In this document: piece after piece, positions 1 through 5,929 of the stretch
How the letters are laid out: each line of letters opens with the position of its first letter
Position numbering within the stretch: position 1 is the first letter of the stretch
Assembly: GCA_009783805.1 (NCBI GenBank)
Contig: WRCU01000077.1
Coordinates: 1-7,227, forward strand
DNA: 7,227 nucleotides
Source: Oscillospiraceae bacterium
Lineage (GTDB): Bacteria > Bacillota > Clostridia > WRCU01
Direction of reading: 5' to 3'
The notes under the pieces: generated by a model
Seen by the model: the letters and a program-made list of their open reading frames with translations, nothing else
What the model was told of the DNA's origin: nothing
Database searches by the model: none
Made by a program: the position numbers and the translations under genes

Positions 1-689
1 GCGGGGAGGGCGAGTCCGGCCCGTCGGGGCCCGGCCCCGGCGCCACGCCGACGGCCGGCGAGTCGGGGGAGAATGGGAGCCCAACGCCCACGACGGGCGG
101 CGGCGCGCCGGAGATAGAGGGCGAGTATGACCACGGCGCGGTCCTGGCCGCATGGCAAAGCGGGGACGGCTCAGGACTCTCCCCGATAAACGCGGCCATC
201 CTCGAGGCCTGCTCGGACGTGATCGCATCCTTGATAAAGGCCGGCATGGGCGAGTACGAAAAGGAACTCGCACTGCACGACTGGATCATCTGGAGGGCCG
301 AATACGACGAGGAGGCGAACAGCAACGCCCCGGACGCCGCGCCCGACCCGAACAACGACAACCCGTACGGCCTCATGGTCAAGGGCAAGGCCATATGCAC
401 AGGCTACACGCTCACGTTCCAGCTCCTAATGGACATGGTGGGGATAGAGTGCCTCACGGTCCGCGGGTTCTCCGGCTCCCTGGACCACGCCTGGAACATG
501 GTGCGGATAGGCGGCGAGTGGTACTGCGTGGACGTGACCTGGAACGACCCGTCCGACGTGGCCCAGACGGAGGCCATGAACCACAAGTACTTCAACGTGC
601 CCGGCGACTTCATGCGCGCAAACTTCCATTCGTGGGACGAGTCGGCCTTCCCTAAGGCCACCGCGCCCAAACTATATTTTTCGGGTTAG
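1..689 (+). CDS. Transglutaminase-like domain protein, 3' part (5' end outside window)
   Basis: The frame is open from the left edge (first full codon at 3) to TAG at 687-689, giving 228 visible residues; the true start lies upstream. Visible residues 1 to about 37 form a low-complexity Gly/Pro/Ser/Thr/Glu linker, typical of exported or surface-tethered proteins. A transglutaminase/protease-like core follows. It has the Cys motif KGKAICTGYTLTF (Cys codon 396-398), the His motif DHAWNMV (His codon 486-488) and the Asp motif WYCVDVTWND (Asp codon 531-533), so the Cys-His-Asp triad is intact and in the usual order and spacing. Bacterial members of this fold may act as cysteine peptidases, amidases or cross-linkers; the substrate cannot be told from sequence. 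An Asn/Asp/Pro-rich insertion (around SNAPDAAPDPNNDN) precedes the Cys motif. A GTG at 219 could open a shorter frame, but it lies inside conserved domain sequence and is not the start. The protein is probably extracellular or a lipoprotein, but the signal peptide is not visible. The next gene follows after 42 nt on the same strand with no terminator between, suggesting an operon. Confidence 0.85.
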   Translation, partial: GEGESGPSGPGPGATPTAGESGENGSPTPTTGGGAPEIEGEYDHGAVLAAWQSGDGSGLSPINAAILEACSDVIASLIKAGMGEYEKELALHDWIIWRAEYDEEANSNAPDAAPDPNNDNPYGLMVKGKAICTGYTLTFQLLMDMVGIECLTVRGFSGSLDHAWNMVRIGGEWYCVDVTWNDPSDVAQTEAMNHKYFNVPGDFMRANFHSWDESAFPKATAPKLYFSG

Positions 690-720
690 CCGACCGCGTT
701 CGCGTCAGCAAATAAGGTTC

Positions 721-726
721 GGGAGG
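721..726 (+). promoter_or_regulatory. Ribosome binding site for the DHHW gene
   Basis: GGGAGG lies five bases upstream of the TTG at 732. It decides in favour of this non-ATG start, which also places the hydrophobic signal segment at the very N-terminus. Confidence 0.7.
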
Positions 727-731
727 TACCC

Positions 732-1826
732 TTGCGGCCGCTGCGATCCAGGCTGGTCACTTTCACGTTCGCCATACTGCTCAGCCTTGCGCCCTTGTAT
801 GGCCTGACCTTGGAAAGGCCCGCCTTCCTGGCCCAGGAGCGGCGCGTGCCGGCCAGTCCGCCCCAGCCGACCTTGCGGTCCGTGTTCGGCAAGGAGCTCG
901 CCAAGGGCCTGGAAGGCTACCTTACGGACGGGTTCCCATTCCGGCCGGAGCTGCGCCGGCTGCACGCGGCCATAACCTTCTCGGCGTACCTCCAGTCCGA
1001 CAAAGGCGGGATCTACGCCGCCGACGGCGGGATAGGCTCATTCGCCGCGTTGGACGAAGGCTCCGCCGCCGAGGTGGCCGCAATGGTCGCCAGGGTTTCC
1101 GGGCTGCTGGAAGGCGTCAACGCCTACTACTCGGTCATCCCCGACAAGAGCGAGTACGCGGGGCGGTACCTCCCCGGATTCGAGGCCGGGGCCGCCCATG
1201 CCGCGATGGCTTCGGCGCCGGGGATGGGCGGGCTCACCTACGTCGACGTTACGGGCAGCCTCACCTATCGCTCGTATTACCTGACCGACCTGCATTGGGA
1301 CCAGACGGCCCTCATGCCGGTCGCCGAGCGGTTGGGGGAGGCGATGGGATTCGCCTTCGACCCTGGCCCGTACGAGCTGCGGGAGGCGGGCCTTTTCAAG
1401 GGCGTGTACGCCGGCCTGTCGGCCTTGCCGTGCGGGCCGGAGCCGATGGGCTACTTGCATTGGGACGTCATGGAGGCCTACTACCTCGACGTCGGATCCA
1501 TGGCCTTCGTCCGGGGGGAGGTCTACGACCGCGGCAAACTGGGCGGCCATGACCCTTATGACCTCTTCTTATGCGGCATCCAGCCGTTGGTGGCCCTCAA
1601 GGGCGGAGGCCCGGACGGGCGGGAGCTCTACTTGTTCAGGGACTCCTTCGGCTCCAGCCTGGCCCCATTGCTGGCCGGCGCGTATTCATGGATATACTTG
1701 ATCGACTTTCGGTGCCTGGACCTGCGCACGCTCTCCGAGGCCGTCAGTTTCAAACCCGGCTCCGACGCGCTGTTTATATACAGCTCCCAGGTGATCAACA
1801 ATCCGGGCTCGCTGCTCGTACGGTGA
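732..1826 (+). CDS. DHHW-family (AlgX/SGNH-like) membrane-anchored protein
   Basis: This is a complete 364-residue protein starting at TTG behind a GGGAGG Shine-Dalgarno and ending at TGA. Residues 1-8 carry three Arg, and residues 9-24 form a hydrophobic segment that would serve as a signal peptide or N-terminal anchor, so the body is extracytoplasmic. Family landmarks in order: YLTDGFPFR (63-71); SVIPDKS (134-140), the typical 'iPdK' block; YYLTDLHWDQ (182-191), the DHHW signature read here as D186-L-H188-W; and LFRDSFGSSLAPLL (301-314) followed by YLIDFR (322-327), the usual C-terminal 'DSF...D.R' block. In AlgX/AlgJ relatives the D-x-H pair belongs to an SGNH-type acetyl-transfer site, and such proteins often pair with an MBOAT acyltransferase in polysaccharide O-acetylation. 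No MBOAT gene is in the window, so that role is inference. The length fits the family (about 360-400). The second residue of the signature is Leu rather than His, a change seen in divergent members. The stop codon is the first base triplet touching the downstream tandem repeat. Confidence 0.8.
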   Translation: MRPLRSRLVTFTFAILLSLAPLYGLTLERPAFLAQERRVPASPPQPTLRSVFGKELAKGLEGYLTDGFPFRPELRRLHAAITFSAYLQSDKGGIYAADGGIGSFAALDEGSAAEVAAMVARVSGLLEGVNAYYSVIPDKSEYAGRYLPGFEAGAAHAAMASAPGMGGLTYVDVTGSLTYRSYYLTDLHWDQTALMPVAERLGEAMGFAFDPGPYELREAGLFKGVYAGLSALPCGPEPMGYLHWDVMEAYYLDVGSMAFVRGEVYDRGKLGGHDPYDLFLCGIQPLVALKGGGPDGRELYLFRDSFGSSLAPLLAGAYSWIYLIDFRCLDLRTLSEAVSFKPGSDALFIYSSQVINNPGSLLVR

Positions 1827-1942
1827 CGGCGCAAGGTTGGGCCGGCGGATCGACGGCGCAAGGTTGGGCCGGCGGATCGACGGCTCAAGGTGGGCCGGTG
1901 GATCGGCGGCGCAAGGTTGGGCCGGCGGATCGACGGCGAAGG
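1825..1942. repeat. Tandem repeat, 27-nt unit, four copies plus a partial fifth
   Basis: Copies lie at 1825-1851, 1852-1878, 1879-1904 and 1905-1931, with a truncated copy at 1932-1942 (GACGGCGAAGG). Each unit begins GACGGCGCAAGG, continues with TTGGGCCGGC and ends GGATC. Copies 1 and 2 are identical. Copy 3 has substitutions (GCT for GCG, GGTGG for GGCGG) and lacks one T, making it 26 nt. Copy 4 differs from copy 1 only by a G at its second base. The array starts inside the TGA stop of the DHHW gene and fills most of the 169-nt gap between two convergent genes. Each copy carries one GATC and one GCCGGC palindrome (GCCGGT in copy 3). I see no strong hairpin with a T-run here, so a classical terminator function is not supported. 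The 1-nt deletion in copy 3 breaks any 9-codon periodicity, arguing against a translated repeat. The region from 1943 to 1995 has no gene; it ends in the 10-nt palindrome GATCCGGATC at 1988-1997, which overlaps the helicase stop codon. Confidence 0.95.
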
Positions 1943-1995
1943 CCTACGGCCCCATCGGTACGCCGCGTCCGTGGCCTACCTGTAGCCGATCCGGA

Positions 1996-4245
1996 TCAGG
2001 GCGCGGCCAGCCACTCCCTAATTTCGTCCGCCCTCAGCTTGTCCGCTATGTAGCCGCGCCTGATCAGCTCCTGCGGTATGTATTCGTCGTACCTCTCGTA
2101 CGCGGGGTTCTCCTTCCCGCCGACCAATGACCCCAGGTCGGGCTCCCCCGCAGAGAAGAACGACCGCATGTGCCCTATCAGCCCTTCACCGTCGCCCTTG
2201 CCTATGTTAAGCCTAATGTAGTACCAATCCCCGTACTCGATCTCTGAGAGCCCGAACCTGCCTACGCACCTCGACTTTATGAACCGCCGGAGCGTCCAGT
2301 TGGACGCGGTGCCCAACCACGGCAGCAAGCACCAGACCCCCCCGCCCAGGTGCAGGGCCTTCGCCTCGGTCATGCCCGACGACCTGGCCGCCTCCCTTGC
2401 CCGCGCCAGCCGGTCGGCCGCCTTGGGCCTCAGGTACCCGTACGCGGCGTCGCTGGCCAGGACCGAGCGTATCTTGCGGATCACGCCGGTGTGTATATCC
2501 CTGTATGACCCGGGCCACGGGAAGGCCCCGCCGCTCACGGCCCTCCTGACCATTATCAGCCTGCGCCCCGCGACCACGTCGGTGACCTCCCAGGCGTACC
2601 CCGCCAGGCTGAACACGTCGCCGACCGGGATCTCGCTCGTCACGGTCCCTATTGCCTCGCCGCCGTGCATCACGGTGTACTCCTCGTAGTTCCTGAACGT
2701 GGCGAGGAACCTATGCGAACCCACTATCCTCTCGCCGCCCAATCCCAGTATGAGCGTCTTCTCGTCCGTGAGCTGCAGCACGTCCGTGTCGAGCATGTGC
2801 ATGAGCAGGGCCTGGTAGTCCTCGTCCCTCACGCAGGCGAACGGCGACAGGCTCATTACCCGGCCGAAAAGCTCCTCCGGGGGCAGCTCATGGGCCGACA
2901 TGAGGACGCAGAGCGTCTGGTGGAACAGCAGCGAGAAGGGCATGGACTTGGCCGCGGGCGGCTCGATCCACTTGTCCTCGAGGTAGAGCTGTATGACCGC
3001 TATGGCCTTGAGCAGGTCCCAGGGCATCCTGTGCGGCAACAGCGCGCCCGGCGCGACGGCGTCCTCGTTTATCACGACCACCATCTCCCGCGCGCCGCCC
3101 CTCCTGCCAGAGCGCCCCATGCGCTGCAGGAAGGAGGAGACCGAGTTCGGCGCCCCCAGGTGCACGACCCGCTCCAGCTCGCCGACGTCTATGCCCAGCT
3201 CCATCGTCACCGTCGCGCAGGTGGCCGTATGCCGCGCGGCGTCCTTCATGTCCGCCTCCGCCTTCTCGCGCAGCTCCTTGGAGACGTTGCCGTGGTGGAT
3301 CAGGAATATGTCGTCCTCGCCCCTATCCGCAGCCATCGCCCTCATGGCCGCGGTCAGGTGCTCCGCCTCCTCGCGCGTGTTCAGGAAGATGAGCGACTTC
3401 CTCTTCTTCCTCACGCATTCGTACACGAACCCGTAGGACTCCCCGGAGAAGAGGAAGTACGAGTATTTGTCGCCGTAGTTCTCGTACATCTTGTTCTCGT
3501 CCACCGTGTGCGACTTGGAAGCCTCGGTGAAGAAGTGCTCGACGGCTATCCTCCACCTCGCGTCGTCGCCCGAGGCCTTCACCACCTCGGTATCCCTGCC
3601 CGTGTTCGCCCCCAGCCACCCGGCCATGGCGAGCGTGTCCCCGACCGTCGCCGAAAGCCCGATCCTCCTGGGGCTATGCCCGATCACGCGCGCCAGCCTC
3701 TCGAGTATGCACCGCACTTGGTTCCCGCGGTCCGTGCCGGCCAGGAAGTGGACCTCATCCAATATCACGAACCGCAGCCCGTGGAACAGGGTCATGAGAT
3801 CATGCCTGCGCCCCACCATCATGCCCTCGAGGGACTCGGGCGTTATCTGCAGAATGCCCCGCGGCCTCTTGAGCGCGCCCCTCTTGTGCGAGGCCGACAC
3901 GTCCCCGTGCCAATGGAACAGCGGTGTCTCCGCCTCGGCGAGCAGTAGGCCTATCCGCTTGAACTGGTCGTTGATGAGGGTCTTGAGCGGCGCGAGGTAT
4001 ATGGCGCCGAAGCATTCGGGCCTCTCCTCCTCCAGGATCGACAGCACGGGGAAGAAGGCCGCCTCCGTCTTGCCCGAGGCGGTCTTTGAGCAGATCAGGG
4101 CGTTCCCCTCCGAAAGGAAGATGGACCTCGCGGCCTCCACCTGGACGGCCCGAAGCTCCTCCCAACCGTTCCTATATATGAACTCTTTTATGAAGGGCGC
4201 GAAGCTGTCGAAAACGCCCGCCCCCCCGTCGCCTTTCGCGCCCAT
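1996..4245 (-). CDS. Lhr-like DEAD/DEAH-box superfamily 2 helicase
   Basis: This is a complete protein of 749 residues from the ATG at 4245-4243 to TGA at 1998-1996. That start is chosen because AAGGGAAGG (4260-4252) lies six bases before it; the frame stays open further upstream to a GTG at 4332, but that stretch is Arg/Pro/Ala-rich, non-conserved and runs into a hairpin. Helicase motifs in order: Q-like LRAVQVEAA (about 31-39), Walker A SKTASGKTE (53-61), Ia APLKTLINDQ (85-94), Ib TPESLEG (135-141), II DEVH (163-166), III SAT (198-200), IV SLIFLNTREEAE (284-295), V around TMELGIDVGE (347-356), and VI QRMGRSGRRGG (374-384). DEVH followed by FLAGTDRG and the QRMGRSGRR block are typical of the Lhr group. 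The C-terminal half also fits Lhr core proteins: winged-helix-like 400-500, then FRNYEEYTVMHGGEAIGTV, LAGYAWEVTDV and LPWLGTASNWTLRRF. Lhr enzymes are ATP-dependent 3'-5' DNA/RNA translocases linked to repair or RNA metabolism; the role here is inferred. It is somewhat shorter than common Lhr cores (about 850). It is cytoplasmic, divergent from scpA and convergent with the DHHW gene. Confidence 0.9.
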   Translation of the reverse strand: MGAKGDGGAGVFDSFAPFIKEFIYRNGWEELRAVQVEAARSIFLSEGNALICSKTASGKTEAAFFPVLSILEEERPECFGAIYLAPLKTLINDQFKRIGLLLAEAETPLFHWHGDVSASHKRGALKRPRGILQITPESLEGMMVGRRHDLMTLFHGLRFVILDEVHFLAGTDRGNQVRCILERLARVIGHSPRRIGLSATVGDTLAMAGWLGANTGRDTEVVKASGDDARWRIAVEHFFTEASKSHTVDENKMYENYGDKYSYFLFSGESYGFVYECVRKKRKSLIFLNTREEAEHLTAAMRAMAADRGEDDIFLIHHGNVSKELREKAEADMKDAARHTATCATVTMELGIDVGELERVVHLGAPNSVSSFLQRMGRSGRRGGAREMVVVINEDAVAPGALLPHRMPWDLLKAIAVIQLYLEDKWIEPPAAKSMPFSLLFHQTLCVLMSAHELPPEELFGRVMSLSPFACVRDEDYQALLMHMLDTDVLQLTDEKTLILGLGGERIVGSHRFLATFRNYEEYTVMHGGEAIGTVTSEIPVGDVFSLAGYAWEVTDVVAGRRLIMVRRAVSGGAFPWPGSYRDIHTGVIRKIRSVLASDAAYGYLRPKAADRLARAREAARSSGMTEAKALHLGGGVWCLLPWLGTASNWTLRRFIKSRCVGRFGLSEIEYGDWYYIRLNIGKGDGEGLIGHMRSFFSAGEPDLGSLVGGKENPAYERYDEYIPQELIRRGYIADKLRADEIREWLAAP

Positions 4246-4251
4246 CCCGCG

Positions 4252-4260
4252 CCTTCCCTT
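4252..4260 (-). promoter_or_regulatory. Ribosome binding site for the helicase gene
   Basis: On the minus strand AAGGGAAGG stands six bases ahead of the ATG at 4245. It supports this start over the longer open frame that reaches a GTG at 4332. Confidence 0.7.
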
Positions 4261-4285
4261 GCCGCGCGCCGCCGCGGCTACGCAG

Positions 4286-4291
4286 ATTATA
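4286..4291 (-). promoter_or_regulatory. Candidate -10 element for the helicase gene
   Basis: The minus strand reads TATAAT here, inside an AT-rich island (4286-4298) in otherwise very GC-rich DNA. Transcription would begin near 4279 and leave a leader of about 34 nt carrying the AAGGGAAGG site. No -35 hexamer resembling TTGACA sits at 16-18 bp, so the promoter is plausible but unproven. The same island reads TATAAT on the plus strand, shifted by four bases. Confidence 0.4.
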
Positions 4292-4295
4292 TAAT
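4290..4295 (+). promoter_or_regulatory. Candidate -10 element toward scpA
   Basis: The plus strand reads TATAAT here, overlapping the minus-strand TATAAT at 4286-4291. Transcription would begin near 4302, so the inner stem of the following hairpin would be in the scpA leader. There is no recognisable -35. An alternative -10, TAGAAT at 4350-4355, lies after the hairpin and would give a leader of only about 12 nt; the two cannot be separated by reading. Confidence 0.3.
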
Positions 4296-4347
4296 AAACG
4301 CCGCCGGGCGGGCGCCGTGGCGGCGAAGCCACGGACCGGGCGTTTTT
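4296..4347 (+). terminator. GC-rich hairpin with T-run (terminator or attenuator) ahead of scpA
   Basis: A perfect 7-bp inner stem pairs CCGTGGC (4315-4321) with GCCACGG (4328-4334) around the loop GGCGAA. An outer 7-bp pairing joins AAACGCC (4296-4302) to GGCGTTT (4339-4345), and the run TTTTT occupies 4343-4347. A strong GC stem followed at once by five T is the form of an intrinsic terminator on the plus strand. On the minus strand the outer arm is followed by a mixed T/A tract, so two-way action is possible. It lies between divergent genes, where an ordinary end-of-gene terminator is not expected. It may stop antisense transcripts coming through the helicase gene, or attenuate scpAB if the 4290 promoter is used. 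Confidence 0.55.
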
Positions 4348-4373
4348 GGTAGAATGGATGAAACGCGCAAAGG

Positions 4374-5258
4374 TTGGTGATCCCCTTCCGTCATACCGGC
4401 CGCTACCATCCCGAAAGCGTCCTCAAGGACGCCTACCAGATAAGGCAAGGCGGGTTCGAGGGCCCCTTCGACCTGCTGCTGCACTTGGCCGAAAGGGACA
4501 AGGTCGACCTCTACGCCATAGACATAAGCAGGATCGCCGAGGAGTACATCGCGTACATAAACGAGATGCAGACCTACGACCTCGACATAGCCAGCGAGTT
4601 TTTGCTGACCGCCGCCACCTTGCTGTGCCTGAAGGCCAGGATGCTCCTGCCCGACAAGGCCGAAGCGGACGGCGGCGCCGATCAAGGCGACGAAGGCGGG
4701 CTGCTGATAGAGCGGCTGGTAGAGTACGGCAAGTACAAGACCTTCGCGCGTTTTTTGAAAGGCAGGATAGACGCCCGCCACGGCCAGGCCTTCCTCTATC
4801 GGGAGCCCCTGGGGCCCGAGGGCGGCAGGCGGGAGGTCGCCGGCGCCGACCTGTCCCAATTGGCGGCCCTATACGGCGCGGTCGCCACGAGGTTCGCGCT
4901 GAGGGAGCGCCCCCCCTCAAAAGGCGTGGTCGAGCTGGTCGGGCGCGAGAGGGTGGCGCTTTCGGCCAAGATCCGCGAAGTCCTGGCCTTCGTGGGGAGG
5001 ATGAGGTCCTTCGTGTTCGCGAAGGCGTACAGCCTGGCCTCGAAGTCGAGGACGGAGGTGGCCACGGCCTTCCTAGCCATACTCCAGCTGGCGAGCCTGC
5101 GCAGGGTGGGATTGCGGCAGGACGGCTACCTGAAGGAGATACACGTGTACCGTATGGACCCAGCCCCGGCGGGCGCGTCTGGCCCTACTGTCCCAGAGGG
5201 CCCAACGGTCCCCGGGGCCGGACCGGAGGCGGAGATCTGGGACGAGCCGAACGATTGA
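4374..5258 (+). CDS. scpA: ScpA, kleisin subunit of the SMC condensin complex
   Basis: This is a 294-residue protein ending at TGA. ScpA bridges the head and neck of the Smc dimer and, with ScpB, forms the condensin that compacts and segregates the chromosome on the nucleoid. The N-terminal domain shows the hallmark FEGPFDLLLHL (28-38), then DLYAIDISRIAEEYIAYI (45-62) and ASEFLLTAATLLCLKARMLLP (73-93). A middle linker (about 95-200) is variable, and the C-terminal winged helix shows RTEVATAFLAILQLASLRRV (226-245) and IHVYR (256-260), which contact the Smc head in known homologues. A Pro/Gly-rich tail (261-294) with GPTVP twice extends beyond the family core. The start is uncertain: an in-frame stop at 4359 leaves only TTG 4374 or GTG 4377, and AAAGG (4369-4373) abuts the TTG and is only three bases from the GTG, so GTG may be used. 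About 27 residues precede FEGP, more than in many homologues. scpB follows after 41 nt; smc is not in the window. Confidence 0.93.
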   Translation: MVIPFRHTGRYHPESVLKDAYQIRQGGFEGPFDLLLHLAERDKVDLYAIDISRIAEEYIAYINEMQTYDLDIASEFLLTAATLLCLKARMLLPDKAEADGGADQGDEGGLLIERLVEYGKYKTFARFLKGRIDARHGQAFLYREPLGPEGGRREVAGADLSQLAALYGAVATRFALRERPPSKGVVELVGRERVALSAKIREVLAFVGRMRSFVFAKAYSLASKSRTEVATAFLAILQLASLRRVGLRQDGYLKEIHVYRMDPAPAGASGPTVPEGPTVPGAGPEAEIWDEPND

Positions 5259-5287
5259 GTCCGCGGCGGCACGCATGGCCGCAAGCC

Positions 5288-5293
5288 GAAAGG
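5288..5293 (+). promoter_or_regulatory. Ribosome binding site for scpB
   Basis: GAAAGG stands six bases before the TTG at 5300 and supports that non-ATG start; the first conserved ScpB helix follows directly. Confidence 0.65.
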
Positions 5294-5299
5294 TTTTGA

Positions 5300-5929
5300 T
5301 TGGATAGCGTAACGGAGTTGGTAGGCATAATGGAGTCGCTGCTTTTCTCGTCGGGCGAGCCCGTGGGCTTGGCCAAGCTGAGCGAGGCCGCGGGCGTGGA
5401 TGAGAAGACCGCCAAGTCGCTTCTTGGGAGGCTTTCGGAGTCATACGCCGATCCCGGGAGGGGGTTGGAGCTCATAGAGCTGAACGGGAAGTACCAGCTA
5501 TGCTCGAAGCTTTCGTACCGCGGGAACGTCATGAGGCTCAGGAAGGACCTGGGCGGCAAGGTCGAGCTCTCGCAGGCGTCCCTCGAGGTCCTGGGCATAG
5601 TCGCATACAACAAGGGGATCACGAAGTCGGCCATCGAGCGCATCAGGGGCGTGAACTCGGACTCCATCGTGGCCAGGCTCGTCGACTACGAGCTCGTGGA
5701 GGACGCCGGGCGGTTGGAATCACCCGGCAGGCCGATGCGGTACAGGGTGACGGAACATTTTCTGCGGACGTTCGGGCTCACCTCGTTCGGCGACCTGCCG
5801 CCGTTCGAGATGCTGGAGATATACGGGGGCGCTAAGGGCGCGGACGAAGGGGCGGGCCCCGACGGCGAGCCTGAACCGGACTCCGGCGACGATCAAGGCA
5901 TGGAGAAGGGGGGGGGCGGACAGCCATGA
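5300..5929 (+). CDS. scpB: ScpB, kite subunit of the SMC condensin complex
   Basis: This is a 209-residue protein from TTG (GAAAGG site six bases upstream) to TGA. ScpB dimers bind the central part of ScpA and regulate the Smc ATPase and DNA loading. Two tandem winged-helix domains are visible. The first (about 5-80) contains ELVGIMESLLFSSGEPV and LELIELNGKYQLCSK; the second (about 88-160) contains ELSQASLEVLGIVAYNKGIT, RGVNSDSIVARLVDYELVE and the signature SPGRPMRYRVTEHFLRTFGL. The family length is about 170-200, and the extra length is an acidic, Gly-rich tail (about 176-209) that is probably disordered. The tail ends in codons read from a run of nine G (5908-5916), so slippage there would change only the last residues. 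The stop codon overlaps the start of the next gene as ATGA, indicating translational coupling. It is co-directional with scpA 41 nt upstream and surely in the same operon. Confidence 0.95.
   Translation: MDSVTELVGIMESLLFSSGEPVGLAKLSEAAGVDEKTAKSLLGRLSESYADPGRGLELIELNGKYQLCSKLSYRGNVMRLRKDLGGKVELSQASLEVLGIVAYNKGITKSAIERIRGVNSDSIVARLVDYELVEDAGRLESPGRPMRYRVTEHFLRTFGLTSFGDLPPFEMLEIYGGAKGADEGAGPDGEPEPDSGDDQGMEKGGGGQP
5908..5916 (+). other. Nine-G homopolymer at the end of scpB, likely also the RBS of the next gene
   Basis: Nine consecutive G lie in the last codons of scpB and end nine bases before the ATG at 5926. No other good Shine-Dalgarno lies at normal distance, so the G-run may act as the ribosome binding site for the URO-D-like gene. 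Homopolymers of this length can also slip in replication. Confidence 0.5.

Noticed and set aside
1825..1942. CRISPR array
   Set aside because: The units are directly adjacent with no unique spacers and no cas genes are near; it is a simple tandem repeat.
1988..1997. GATCCGGATC palindrome as a terminator for the convergent genes
   Set aside because: It is a 10-nt palindrome without a loop or T-run, so it cannot be called a terminator.
1571..2130. Repeat-containing plus-strand frames (1571-2053, 1837-2130)
   Set aside because: They overlap the DHHW gene or the helicase 3' end, have no Shine-Dalgarno, and a base deletion in repeat copy 3 breaks the repeat periodicity.
2665..3948. Long plus-strand open frame of 427 codons antisense to the helicase
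   Set aside because: It lies wholly within the helicase gene, is rich in Arg/His/Pro/Val with no domain motif, and is the usual antisense shadow of a GC-rich gene whose other strand has all helicase motifs.
4246..4332. Upstream extension of the helicase to a GTG at 4332
   Set aside because: The added 29 residues are low-complexity, pass through the hairpin and the TATAAT island, and the ATG at 4245 has a well-spaced AAGGGAAGG site.
4346..5299. 317-codon frame over scpA in a second reading frame
   Set aside because: The translation is Arg/Gly/Pro-rich and motif-free, while the overlapping frame encodes a clear ScpA.
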